DNA from: Tropicibacter naphthalenivorans
GTDB lineage: Bacteria; Pseudomonadota; Alphaproteobacteria; Rhodobacterales; Rhodobacteraceae
Length of the DNA stretch: 64,000 bases
Direction: 5' to 3'
Assembly (NCBI RefSeq): GCF_900176475.1
Contig: NZ_FWXX01000001.1
Span: 496,001-560,000 of the forward strand
Shown piece after piece: positions 10,358-18,337 of this stretch. Numbering within the stretch: position 1 is the stretch's first letter; each line of letters opens with the position of its first letter. The notes under the pieces are model-generated. The model did not search any database. It saw nothing but the letters and a program-made list of their open reading frames with translations, and was not told where the DNA came from. Made by a program: the position numbers and the translations under genes.

Positions 10358-10740
10358 AAAGCGGCCTTTTGTTCTTGTTTCGCCTGTTCATTCATCATGT
10401 GCCCCGGCAGAGACAATGAGTCGGCCAAAAACGACATCCACGCCCCGCAATTTTGATTAAAAATTCACCATTGTGAACAATTTTAGATTAAAAATTAATC
10501 ATCACCAATCAACCCCCAGCCTTTGCCCGACCCAAAGTTGACCATTTCGCTGCGGCACAGAATGACTCGTCTTGCCCGATCCAAGAGCCAAAAGGCCACC
10601 AAGGTTGAGGGTGTGTGACGACCCAGCGAATTGGACCTCACAAGGGCCGCCACACGGGATGCAACACGGAGTCGCGGGAGGAGTGCTACGCGCCTTAACT
10701 ATAGCGCGCAAGGGCACCGACCACCCGCCAGGAGACAACA
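10358..10740. promoter_or_regulatory. Divergent control region between ureD and urtA
   Basis: This 383-base gap has no convincing gene. Its ureD-proximal part (10451-10500) is sharply AT-rich and holds two direct copies of GATTAAAAATT (10455-10465 and 10486-10496), 31 bases apart. Between them are two overlapping palindromes, TTCACCATTGTGAA at 10464-10477 and ATTGTGAACAAT at 10470-10481. The second GATTAAAAATT runs on into TTAATC, making a third inverted repeat. The urtA-proximal part is GC-rich, with an AGGAG ribosome site before urtA. A search by eye for a sigma-54 GG-N10-GC promoter did not succeed. Shared control of urea uptake and hydrolysis is likely, but the regulator cannot be named. 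Confidence 0.55.
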
Positions 10741-12024
10741 ATGACCAAACTGACACAAATGCTGACCGGTGCAGCCACCATGGCGATGATCGCAGGCGCA
10801 GCCGCCGCCGCGGATTGCCCCGTCAAAGTGGGCGTACTGCACTCGCTGTCCGGCACCATGGCGATTTCCGAAACCACGCTGAAAGACACCATGGAAATGC
10901 TTGTCGCCAAGCAGAACGAAGCCGGTGGCATCCTCGGCTGCGAAGTCGAAGCGGTCGTCGTCGACCCCGCCTCTGACTGGCCGCTGTTCGCCGAAAAAGC
11001 GCGCGAGCTGCTGACCGTACACGACGTGGACGTGATCTTTGGCAACTGGACCTCGGTGTCCCGTAAATCCGTCCTGCCGGTCATCGAAGAGCTGAACGGC
11101 CTGCTGTTCTACCCCGTCCAGTACGAAGGCGAAGAATCCTCGAAGAACGTCTTCTACACCGGTGCGGCCCCCAACCAGCAGGCAATCCCCGCCACCGATT
11201 ACTTCCTCGAAGAGCTGGGCGTCGAGAAATTCGCGCTGCTGGGCACCGACTATGTCTACCCGCGCACCACGAACAACATCCTCGAATCCTACCTGAAATC
11301 CAAAGGGATCGCCGAGGAAGACATCTTTGTGAACTACACCCCCTTTGGTCATTCCGACTGGGCGACCATCGTCGCGGACGTCGTGGCCCTGGGTGAAGAC
11401 GGCAAGCAGGTCGGCGTGATCTCGACCATCAACGGCGACGCCAACATCGGTTTCTACAAGGAACTGGCAGCGGCTGGCATTTCCGCCGATGACATCCCCG
11501 TCGTGGCCTTCTCGGTTGGCGAAGAAGAGCTGTCCGGCCTCGACACCTCGAACCTCGTCGGTCACCTCGCCGCGTGGAACTACTTCATGTCCGCCGACAC
11601 GCCGGAAAACGCCGAGTTCATCTCTGACTGGCACGCCTTTATCGGTGACGACGCGCGCGTGACCAACGACCCGATGGAAGCGCACTACATCGGCTTCAAC
11701 ATGTGGGTGAACGCGGTCGAAGCGGCTGAAACCACCGACGTCGACGCGGTCCGCACCGCGATGTACGGCCAGACCTTCCCGAACCTGACCGGCGGCACCG
11801 CAGAGATGCTGGTGAACCATCACCTCGCCAAGCCGGTTCTGATCGGTGAAATCCAGGCCGACGGCCAGTTCGACATCATTTCGCAGACCGACCCGGTGCC
11901 GGGCGACGCATGGACCGACTTCCTGCCGGAATCCGCTGTGCTCAAGTCCGACTGGAAAGACCTCGGCTGCGGCATGTACAACACCGAGACCGAAACCTGC
12001 GTCCAGATCAAATCCAACTACTGA
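10741..12024 (+). CDS. urtA: Urea ABC transporter substrate-binding protein UrtA
   Basis: A 427-residue periplasmic urea-binding protein of the branched-chain-amino-acid type. A signal peptide (MTKLTQMLTGAATMAMIAGAAAA) precedes VKVGVLHSLSGTMAISE, the classic UrtA opening; GNWTSVSRKSVLPV and LFYPVQYEGEE are also family blocks. AGGAGA sits just before the ATG. It delivers urea to the UrtBC permease encoded downstream. The hairpin after its stop could raise urtA levels relative to the membrane genes. Confidence 0.97.
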   Translation: MTKLTQMLTGAATMAMIAGAAAAADCPVKVGVLHSLSGTMAISETTLKDTMEMLVAKQNEAGGILGCEVEAVVVDPASDWPLFAEKARELLTVHDVDVIFGNWTSVSRKSVLPVIEELNGLLFYPVQYEGEESSKNVFYTGAAPNQQAIPATDYFLEELGVEKFALLGTDYVYPRTTNNILESYLKSKGIAEEDIFVNYTPFGHSDWATIVADVVALGEDGKQVGVISTINGDANIGFYKELAAAGISADDIPVVAFSVGEEELSGLDTSNLVGHLAAWNYFMSADTPENAEFISDWHAFIGDDARVTNDPMEAHYIGFNMWVNAVEAAETTDVDAVRTAMYGQTFPNLTGGTAEMLVNHHLAKPVLIGEIQADGQFDIISQTDPVPGDAWTDFLPESAVLKSDWKDLGCGMYNTETETCVQIKSNY

Positions 12025-12034
12025 TCTTGACCTT

Positions 12035-12075
12035 GGGGCGCCCTGTTGCGGGGCGCCCCTTTCCCCCCTTTTTAA
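12035..12075 (+). terminator. Hairpin after urtA, possible partial terminator
   Basis: GGGGCGCCC at 12035-12043 pairs perfectly with GGGCGCCCC at 12051-12059 across a 7-base loop, followed by a pyrimidine run ending in TTTTT. Since urtB follows within 30 bases and belongs to the same pathway, it probably acts as an attenuator or 3' stabiliser that favours urtA over the rest of the operon. Confidence 0.7.
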
Positions 12076-12103
12076 ATTCCCTCCTTAAAAGACAGGCGAC
12101 CTT

Positions 12104-14047
12104 ATGATCCGTGCCCTTTTCACGGCCATGGCCTTGCTATTACTGCCCGTGCTTGCCGCCGCCCAGGACCTGCAATCCATCCTGCAAGAGCATCAGCCGC
12201 AGATCGCCAAACCCTCGCGCAGCAGCGTTGGGCCTGCGCTGGACGCGCTGACCGCCTCTGGCCTGCCTGAGGTGCCCGCGTTCCTGAACCACTGGCAGGA
12301 CAAAGACGTCTACGTCCGCGAGGACGACGGCCTGTTTTTCCGCATCCAGGACACCGGCGACACCGTGACCCTGCTGGACATTGCCAGCGGTGATCCCGTA
12401 GCCGAAGGCGTCGACCCCGGCACGTTGAAACAGGTCAAGCCGAACGGCGGTGTGCGCCGGGCCATTGGCGAAGCGCTGGTCCAGTTCCAACTGTCCGACC
12501 CTGATTACAACCGCCGCGTCGAGGCGCTGGACGCGATTTCGCGCAACCTCGACCCGGCGCAGCTTGGCCCGCTGACGGCCTCTATTGCCGCCGAGCCGGA
12601 CGCCGCGCTGAAACTGCGCAAGACCCGGCTGGCCAACTACCTGACCGCCCGCTTTGGCGAGACCGAACCGCAGCGCATCGCGGCGATTGCCGCGCTGGGG
12701 GACGATCTGTCGGTGGATGGCCGCGCGGTGCTGTCGCAGATCCTTGAGACCCGTCAGGAGATCGCGCAAGAGATCCCCGCCGGCGCAAATGTCGCCCGCC
12801 GCCTGACGCCGGGCACCGATCTGCCCCGGACAGAAGCCTATGCCCTGATCGCCGATCAAGCCGACCTGCCCCGCCTGATCGACCCGGATACCCTGCGCAG
12901 CACGCTGGAGCCGCATGTGCAAAACGGCAAGGTCGGCGGAATGGCCGTGGGCCAGCTGACCACCCAGTCCGCGCGCCTGCTGGCCTATGATTCACTCGCC
13001 AAGGCGGGCACCCTCCCGCCCCGCGCCACGCCCAAGACCATCGACGAAACGCTGGCCGCCTGGACGATCTATGACGCCTACGTGGAACCTAGCGCAGCCA
13101 TCACCGACGCCGCAGAGGCTGCGCAAAAGTCGGTGCAGACCCGCGTCGCGCTAAGCCAAGGGGCGGACCTGACGCTGGATGCCATCTCGCTGGCTTCGAT
13201 CTATTTCCTTGCGGCGATTGGCCTTGCCATCACCTTTGGCGTCATGGGCGTCATCAACATGGCGCATGGCGAGTTCATCATGATGGGCGCCTACACCGGC
13301 TACGTGGTGCAGCAGTTCATCACCAACTACACCTTGTCGCTGATCGTGGCGCTGCCGCTGGCGTTCATCATCACCTTTGCCGCTGGCGTCGCCATGGAGC
13401 GTCTGGTGATCCGCTGGCTGTATAACCGCCCGCTGGAAACCCTGCTGGCGACCTTTGGCGTGTCCATCGCGCTGCAACAGCTGGCCAAGAACATCTTTGG
13501 CACGCAGGCGCGGCCGCTGACCTCTCCGGGGTGGCTGGATGGCGCCTGGGTCATCAATGACGTGATCTCGATCAGCTATATCCGCATCGCGATTTTCGTG
13601 CTGGCGGCGCTGTTCCTCGGGCTGCTGCTGTTCATTCTGAAAAAGACCCGTCTGGGGCTGGAAGTGCGCGCCGTGACTCAGAACCCGCGCATGGCGGCCT
13701 CGATGGGGATCAACCCCGACAAGATCAAGATGATGACCTTTGGCCTCGGGTCGGGCATCGCCGGGATCGCGGGTGTGGCCATCGGCCTCTATGCGAAAGT
13801 GACCTCTGAGATGGGGGCCGACTACATCGTCCAAAGCTTTATGACCGTGGTGGTCGGCGGCGTTGGCAACGTCTGGGGCACGCTGGCGGGGGCTGCGATG
13901 ATTGGCGGCCTGCAAAAGGGGATCGAATTCCTCAACCCGTCCAACACGCTGGCGGCGCAGACCTATATGATCCTCTTTATCATCCTGTTCATCCAGTTCC
14001 GTCCCAAGGGCATCGTCGCCCTCAAGGGCCGCGCGGCGGGGGATTGA
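12104..14047 (+). CDS. urtB: Urea ABC transporter permease UrtB
   Basis: A 647-residue protein. The N-terminal 340 residues are a signal peptide plus a long extracytoplasmic region, as in the long form of UrtB. The C-terminal 300 residues form the LivH-like permease with several membrane helices, beginning near LASIYFLAAIGLAITFGVMGV and including the conserved INMAHGEFIMMGAY. It pairs with UrtC to form the membrane channel. The next gene begins three bases after its stop. Confidence 0.95.
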   Translation: MIRALFTAMALLLLPVLAAAQDLQSILQEHQPQIAKPSRSSVGPALDALTASGLPEVPAFLNHWQDKDVYVREDDGLFFRIQDTGDTVTLLDIASGDPVAEGVDPGTLKQVKPNGGVRRAIGEALVQFQLSDPDYNRRVEALDAISRNLDPAQLGPLTASIAAEPDAALKLRKTRLANYLTARFGETEPQRIAAIAALGDDLSVDGRAVLSQILETRQEIAQEIPAGANVARRLTPGTDLPRTEAYALIADQADLPRLIDPDTLRSTLEPHVQNGKVGGMAVGQLTTQSARLLAYDSLAKAGTLPPRATPKTIDETLAAWTIYDAYVEPSAAITDAAEAAQKSVQTRVALSQGADLTLDAISLASIYFLAAIGLAITFGVMGVINMAHGEFIMMGAYTGYVVQQFITNYTLSLIVALPLAFIITFAAGVAMERLVIRWLYNRPLETLLATFGVSIALQQLAKNIFGTQARPLTSPGWLDGAWVINDVISISYIRIAIFVLAALFLGLLLFILKKTRLGLEVRAVTQNPRMAASMGINPDKIKMMTFGLGSGIAGIAGVAIGLYAKVTSEMGADYIVQSFMTVVVGGVGNVWGTLAGAAMIGGLQKGIEFLNPSNTLAAQTYMILFIILFIQFRPKGIVALKGRAAGD

Positions 14048-14050
14048 TCC

Positions 14051-14518
14051 ATGCAAATCAACATCCTGCCCGCCCCGACCCCGGCGTTCGAAGCGCTCGT
14101 GGACACGCACACCACCTTTTGCGATGGCACCGCGCCCGCTGAAAGCTGTCACCGCCTGCCGGTCTCGCGCCTGTTTACCCCGGACATCACCGTCTGGGTG
14201 GTGCAGGAGGGCGAGACGGCCATCGGCATGGGCGCGTTGAAACAGCTGTCCGAGGACGATGGAGAGATCAAATCCATGCACACCCGCGCCAGCGCCCGCG
14301 GCCAGGGCATCGCCAAGGCCATGCTGGGCACGATCATCGCCGCCGCAAAGGCCAAGGGGCTCAAAACCCTGTGGCTGGAAACCGGCGTACACCCCGATTT
14401 CGCCGCTGCGCGTGCGCTATACAAGGCGCACGGCTTTACCGAATGCGCGCCGTTCGGGGACTATGTCCTTGATCCGCATTCCGTTTTCATGACCAAAGCG
14501 TTGGAGGCCGCGCAATGA
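14051..14518 (+). CDS. GNAT-family N-acetyltransferase inside the urt operon
   Basis: A 155-residue GNAT protein with the acetyl-CoA-binding motif A (RASARGQGIAKAML) and a typical beta-bulge segment (TLWLETGVHPDFAAARALYKAHGF). It starts three bases after urtB and its stop overlaps the urtC ATG (ATGA), so it is a real operon member. The acceptor is unknown. Relatives annotated as phosphinothricin- or YjgM-like acetyltransferases act on small amines or protein lysines; a regulatory acetylation of the transporter is speculative. Confidence 0.88.
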   Translation: MQINILPAPTPAFEALVDTHTTFCDGTAPAESCHRLPVSRLFTPDITVWVVQEGETAIGMGALKQLSEDDGEIKSMHTRASARGQGIAKAMLGTIIAAAKAKGLKTLWLETGVHPDFAAARALYKAHGFTECAPFGDYVLDPHSVFMTKALEAAQ

Positions 14519-15681
14519 ACCGCTCTTTCCTCGCCCGGAACCCGTCGGTGATGTGGTTCATCGCCATTCTCGGCCTGTTCACTCTGCTTGTGACCGTCTT
14601 TTCCGAGGCGACCGGCACCGGGTTGATTTCCACCTCTTTCGTCAAGACTTTGGGCAAAACGCTGTGCCTGTGCCTGATCGCCATCGCCATGGACGTGGTC
14701 TGGGGCTATTGCGGGATCCTGTCGCTGGGCCATTTCGCGTTCTTCGGCATCGGCGGCTACGCCATCGGCATGTGGCTGATGTACGCGCGCACCGAAACCA
14801 TCGTGGCGAACAGCCTTGCCGCCCAGGCGATCCCCCCCACCCCGGCAGAGCTGTCCGACGCGGTCGCCAGCCAGATCTTTGGCGTGGTGGGCGCATCCGA
14901 GTTCCCGGCGATCTGGATGTTTGCGCATTCGCTGCCGCTGCAACTGCTGATGGTGGTGCTGGTGCCGGGTCTCTTGGCGCTGGTCTTTGGCTGGCTCGCC
15001 TTCCGTTCGCGCGTCACCGGCGTGTACCTGTCGATCCTGACCCAAGCCATGACGCTGGCGCTGTCGCTGTACCTGTTCCAGAACGACAGCGGTCTGCGCG
15101 GCAACAACGGCCTGTCCGGCCTGCAAAACATCCCCGGCTTTGAAGAAACCCCGCAGGCGATGATCTCTATGGCGTTCTTCTGGGCCTCGGCGCTGGCGCT
15201 GGCACTGGGCTACGTGCTGTTCGCCTGGGTCGTGTCGGGCAAGATGGGCAGCGTGATCCGCGCCATCCGCGACGACGAGGCGCGCGTGCGCTTCCTTGGC
15301 TACCACGTCGAAAGCTACAAGCTGTTCGTCTTTACCCTGACCGCCATTGTCGCGGGCATCGCCGGCGCGCTGTACTACCCCCAAGCGGGCATCATCAACC
15401 CCGCCGAAATCGCCCCCATCGCGTCAATCTACCTCGCGGTTTGGGTGGCCATCGGCGGGCGCGGACGCCTGTATGGCGCGGTCCTTGGCACCGTCTTTGT
15501 CACCCTCGCGTCCAGCTGGTTCACCGGCGGCAGCGCGCCTGACATCAACCTTGGCGTCTACACCATCAAGTGGACCGACTGGTGGCTGGTGCTGCTGGGC
15601 CTGTCCTTTGTCGCGGTGACCTTGCTCGCCCCCCAAGGCCTTGGCGGTCTGGTCGACAAACTCAAAGGAAAGAAAGCATGA
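14515..15681 (+). CDS. urtC: Urea ABC transporter permease UrtC
   Basis: A 388-residue LivM-like permease with about ten hydrophobic segments. Conserved loops GYCGILSLGHFAFFGIGGYA and the EAA-like cytoplasmic loop IRAIRDDEARVRFLGYHVES are visible. It forms the channel with UrtB. The ATG overlaps the GNAT stop and the TGA overlaps the urtD ATG. Confidence 0.96.
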   Translation: MNRSFLARNPSVMWFIAILGLFTLLVTVFSEATGTGLISTSFVKTLGKTLCLCLIAIAMDVVWGYCGILSLGHFAFFGIGGYAIGMWLMYARTETIVANSLAAQAIPPTPAELSDAVASQIFGVVGASEFPAIWMFAHSLPLQLLMVVLVPGLLALVFGWLAFRSRVTGVYLSILTQAMTLALSLYLFQNDSGLRGNNGLSGLQNIPGFEETPQAMISMAFFWASALALALGYVLFAWVVSGKMGSVIRAIRDDEARVRFLGYHVESYKLFVFTLTAIVAGIAGALYYPQAGIINPAEIAPIASIYLAVWVAIGGRGRLYGAVLGTVFVTLASSWFTGGSAPDINLGVYTIKWTDWWLVLLGLSFVAVTLLAPQGLGGLVDKLKGKKA

Positions 15682-16418
15682 GCACGCTTCTTGAAATGTC
15701 CGGCGTCTCGGTGACCTTTGACGGGTTCAAGGCGATCAACAACCTGTCCTTCCAGATCGGCGAGCCGGAAATGCGCGCCATCATCGGGCCAAACGGCGCG
15801 GGCAAGACGACCTTTATGGACATCGTCACCGGCAAGACCAAACCCGACGAGGGGCGCGTCACCTGGGGCGACAACAACATCTCGCTGCTGGGCCTGTCCG
15901 AAAGCCAGATCGCCCGCGAAGGCGTGGGCCGCAAGTTCCAGAAACCCACGGTGTTCGAGGCGCAAACCGTGCGCGAGAACCTCGCCATGGCGCTGAAGAA
16001 CCCGCGTGGGCCGTTTGACGTCTTGTTCTACAAGAAAACCAAGCGCGGGGCCGAGCGGATCGAAGCGCTCGCCGAACAGATCGGCCTATCTGATAGCCTG
16101 ACTCGCCCGGCGGGAGAGCTGTCGCACGGCCAGAAACAGTGGCTGGAAATCGGGATGCTGCTGGCGCAGGAGCCGCGTCTGCTGTTGGTCGATGAACCCG
16201 CCGCTGGCATGACGCCCGCCGAGCGTGAAAAGACCACAGAGATGCTTGTTGAGGCCGCTAAAACCCGCGCCGTGGTGGTCGTGGAACACGATATGGAGTT
16301 CGTGCGCCGCCTGAACTGCAAGGTGACCGTGCTGAACGAAGGCTCGGTTCTGGCCGAAGGGTCCATCGACCACGTCACCAAAGACCCGCAAGTCATCGAC
16401 GTCTATCTGGGGCGCTAA
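15678..16418 (+). CDS. urtD: Urea ABC transporter ATPase UrtD
   Basis: A 246-residue ATP-binding subunit of the LivG type. Walker A GPNGAGKTT is at residues 37-45, the signature is LSHGQKQWLEIGMLL and Walker B is LLLVDEPAAGMTP. The true start is the ATG at 15678, overlapping the urtC stop; a longer frame upstream only covers urtC in another frame. Confidence 0.96.
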   Translation: MSTLLEMSGVSVTFDGFKAINNLSFQIGEPEMRAIIGPNGAGKTTFMDIVTGKTKPDEGRVTWGDNNISLLGLSESQIAREGVGRKFQKPTVFEAQTVRENLAMALKNPRGPFDVLFYKKTKRGAERIEALAEQIGLSDSLTRPAGELSHGQKQWLEIGMLLAQEPRLLLVDEPAAGMTPAEREKTTEMLVEAAKTRAVVVVEHDMEFVRRLNCKVTVLNEGSVLAEGSIDHVTKDPQVIDVYLGR

Positions 16419-16421
16419 ACC

Positions 16422-17120
16422 ATGCTGAACATTGAAAATTTGACGCTGCACTACGGCCATAGCCAGATCCTGTACGACATCTCGATGCAGGCCAAACCCG
16501 GCGCGATCACCTGCCTGATGGGCACCAACGGCGTCGGCAAGACGTCCTTGCTCAAGGCGATTTCCGGCACCCACCCGCGCTCTGGCGGGGATATGACGCT
16601 GAACGGCCACGACATGCCCAAGGGGATGCCCGCCTACAATCGCGCGCAGCTGGGCGTCGGCTATGTGCCGCAGGGCCGCGATGTCTTTCCGCTGATGACG
16701 GTGCGCGAGAATTTGGAAACGGGCTTTGCCTGCCTGCCCAAGTCCGAGCATTTTGTCCCCGACGAGATCTTTGAGCTGTTCCCGATCCTCAAGGACTTCC
16801 TGCATCGCCGCGGCGGAGACCTGTCCGGCGGGCAGCAGCAACAGCTGGCGATTGCCCGCGCGCTGGTGGCGAAACCGACGCTTTTGCTGTTGGACGAGCC
16901 GACCGAAGGCATCCAGCCCAACATCATCAAGCAGATCGGCGAGGTCATCAAATACCTGCGCGACAAGGGCGATATGGCCATCGTTCTGGTGGAGCAGTTC
17001 TTTGATTTCGCCTTTGATCTGGGCGATCACTTCGTGGCGCTGGAACGCGGCGCGGTGATCCACGACGCGACCAAGGCCGACACCCCGCGCGACGTTCTGC
17101 TGAAAAAGGTCTCGGTTTGA
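16422..17120 (+). CDS. urtE: Urea ABC transporter ATPase UrtE
   Basis: A 232-residue LivF-like ATPase, the second motor subunit. Walker A is GTNGVGKTS, the signature LSGGQQQQLAIARAL and Walker B LLLLDEPTEGIQP. It closes the urt operon and is convergent with the HlyD gene. No clear terminator is visible in the 12-base gap. Confidence 0.96.
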   Translation: MLNIENLTLHYGHSQILYDISMQAKPGAITCLMGTNGVGKTSLLKAISGTHPRSGGDMTLNGHDMPKGMPAYNRAQLGVGYVPQGRDVFPLMTVRENLETGFACLPKSEHFVPDEIFELFPILKDFLHRRGGDLSGGQQQQLAIARALVAKPTLLLLDEPTEGIQPNIIKQIGEVIKYLRDKGDMAIVLVEQFFDFAFDLGDHFVALERGAVIHDATKADTPRDVLLKKVSV

Positions 17121-17132
17121 TCGCGGGCTAGG

Positions 17133-18335
17133 TTACTGCCGCAGGCGGGGCGCAACGGCGACCCCGTCCGCCACCGTGTCAGGCGGGTGCAGAACGATCT
17201 GCGCGCCTTCGCCGAGCCCTTGCAGCAGTTGCGCCATTTGCCCGTCGCGCCGCCCGATCTGGATCGACACCTCTTGGGCCACGCCATCCTCGACCGCATA
17301 GGTGAACCACGCTCCGTCTCGCCGGAAAATCGCCGAAAGCGGGATCAGCAGCGTGTCGTCGCTGCGCCATTCCTCTATCCTGACAAAGGCCGCGAACCCC
17401 TGCCCCAAGCCCTTCCACGCCTCGGGCGACGAGGTGAGATCAAGGATCGCATCCACCCGCTGTTCCTCGATCCCAAGGGCCGAGACGACGGTGCGCGCGG
17501 CGGGTTCGATCAAGGTTAACTCCGCCTCCAGCGGATCGCCGCCCCAGCGTTCGACACTGGCCCGCGCGCCGGGTTTCAGCCGGGTTGCTTCGGACGACAG
17601 CAGGTCGACCACGATCTCTAGATCAGACGGATCGCCGATGGACAAAAGCTGCGCCCCCGCCACCACGGGCCGCGCGTTTTCATCCGTGATATCAACGACA
17701 ACGCCGTCCACAGGCGCGGTTAAGGCCATGCAGCACGCCGTCGCCCCGCTGACCTGTTCAGGCGTAACCAAGACCGCCCGCGCGCTTTCGACGGCCGCCA
17801 AAGACATCTCGAGCTGCGCCACCGCCGACTGCGCCCCGGCCTGCGCCAAGGTTAACCGCTGGCTGGCATCCTCCAGCGCGGTCAGCGACGCCGCGCCGCG
17901 ATCCACCAAGGCCTGCGTGCGGGTGAATTGCGTCTGAGCATAGGCCTGCGCCGCTTCGGTCCGCGTCACTTCTGCCCGCGCATATTGGACCGAGGCCTCG
18001 GCCTCGTGCAAAGCCGCTTCGGCCTGCGCGCGCGACCGGGCATCCAGCAGCGTCGGCGTGGCCGGCTCCACCTGCGCCACCACGTCCCCCGCATTGACCC
18101 TGTCGCCCACATGCACCGGCAGGCGCAGGACGGTCCCGGCGATCGGGGCAGAGACTTCGTACAGGTCGCGGATGCGCGTTTTGCCATCGGCGTTCACCGT
18201 CACCGACAGCGCGCCGCGCGTCACCTGCCCCAGATCGACCGGCACAGGGTCGGTCCGCATCGCGGTAAATGCCAGCCCCCCAACGATGGCGAGGGCGGCG
18301 GCGCTAAGGCCAAGGGTACGCAAGGTCAGGGTCAT
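17133..18335 (-). CDS. HlyD-family periplasmic adaptor of ABC exporter
   Basis: A 400-residue membrane-fusion protein with one N-terminal membrane anchor, a barrel-sandwich (lipoyl-like) half VSAPIAGTVLRLPVHVGDRVNAGD, a long coiled-coil region (about residues 95-190) and a beta-barrel domain. It links the inner-membrane ABC pump to an outer-membrane channel. The ATG at 18335 has GAGGG seven bases upstream; an ATG at 18341 overlaps the permease stop and is also possible. The cargo is unknown. It is the last gene of the ATPase-permease-adaptor operon. Confidence 0.9.
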   Translation of the reverse strand: MTLTLRTLGLSAAALAIVGGLAFTAMRTDPVPVDLGQVTRGALSVTVNADGKTRIRDLYEVSAPIAGTVLRLPVHVGDRVNAGDVVAQVEPATPTLLDARSRAQAEAALHEAEASVQYARAEVTRTEAAQAYAQTQFTRTQALVDRGAASLTALEDASQRLTLAQAGAQSAVAQLEMSLAAVESARAVLVTPEQVSGATACCMALTAPVDGVVVDITDENARPVVAGAQLLSIGDPSDLEIVVDLLSSEATRLKPGARASVERWGGDPLEAELTLIEPAARTVVSALGIEEQRVDAILDLTSSPEAWKGLGQGFAAFVRIEEWRSDDTLLIPLSAIFRRDGAWFTYAVEDGVAQEVSIQIGRRDGQMAQLLQGLGEGAQIVLHPPDTVADGVAVAPRLRQ

Positions 18336-18337
18336 GG

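Noticed and set aside
10555-10590. GGCAC followed by TTGC upstream of urtA as a sigma-54 promoter
   Set aside because: The spacing does not give the required GG-N10-GC, so it is not a credible -24/-12 element.
10502-10756. Minus-strand 84-codon frame in the urtA leader
   Set aside because: It overlaps the urtA start and ribosome site, has no ribosome site of its own and shows no protein-like pattern.
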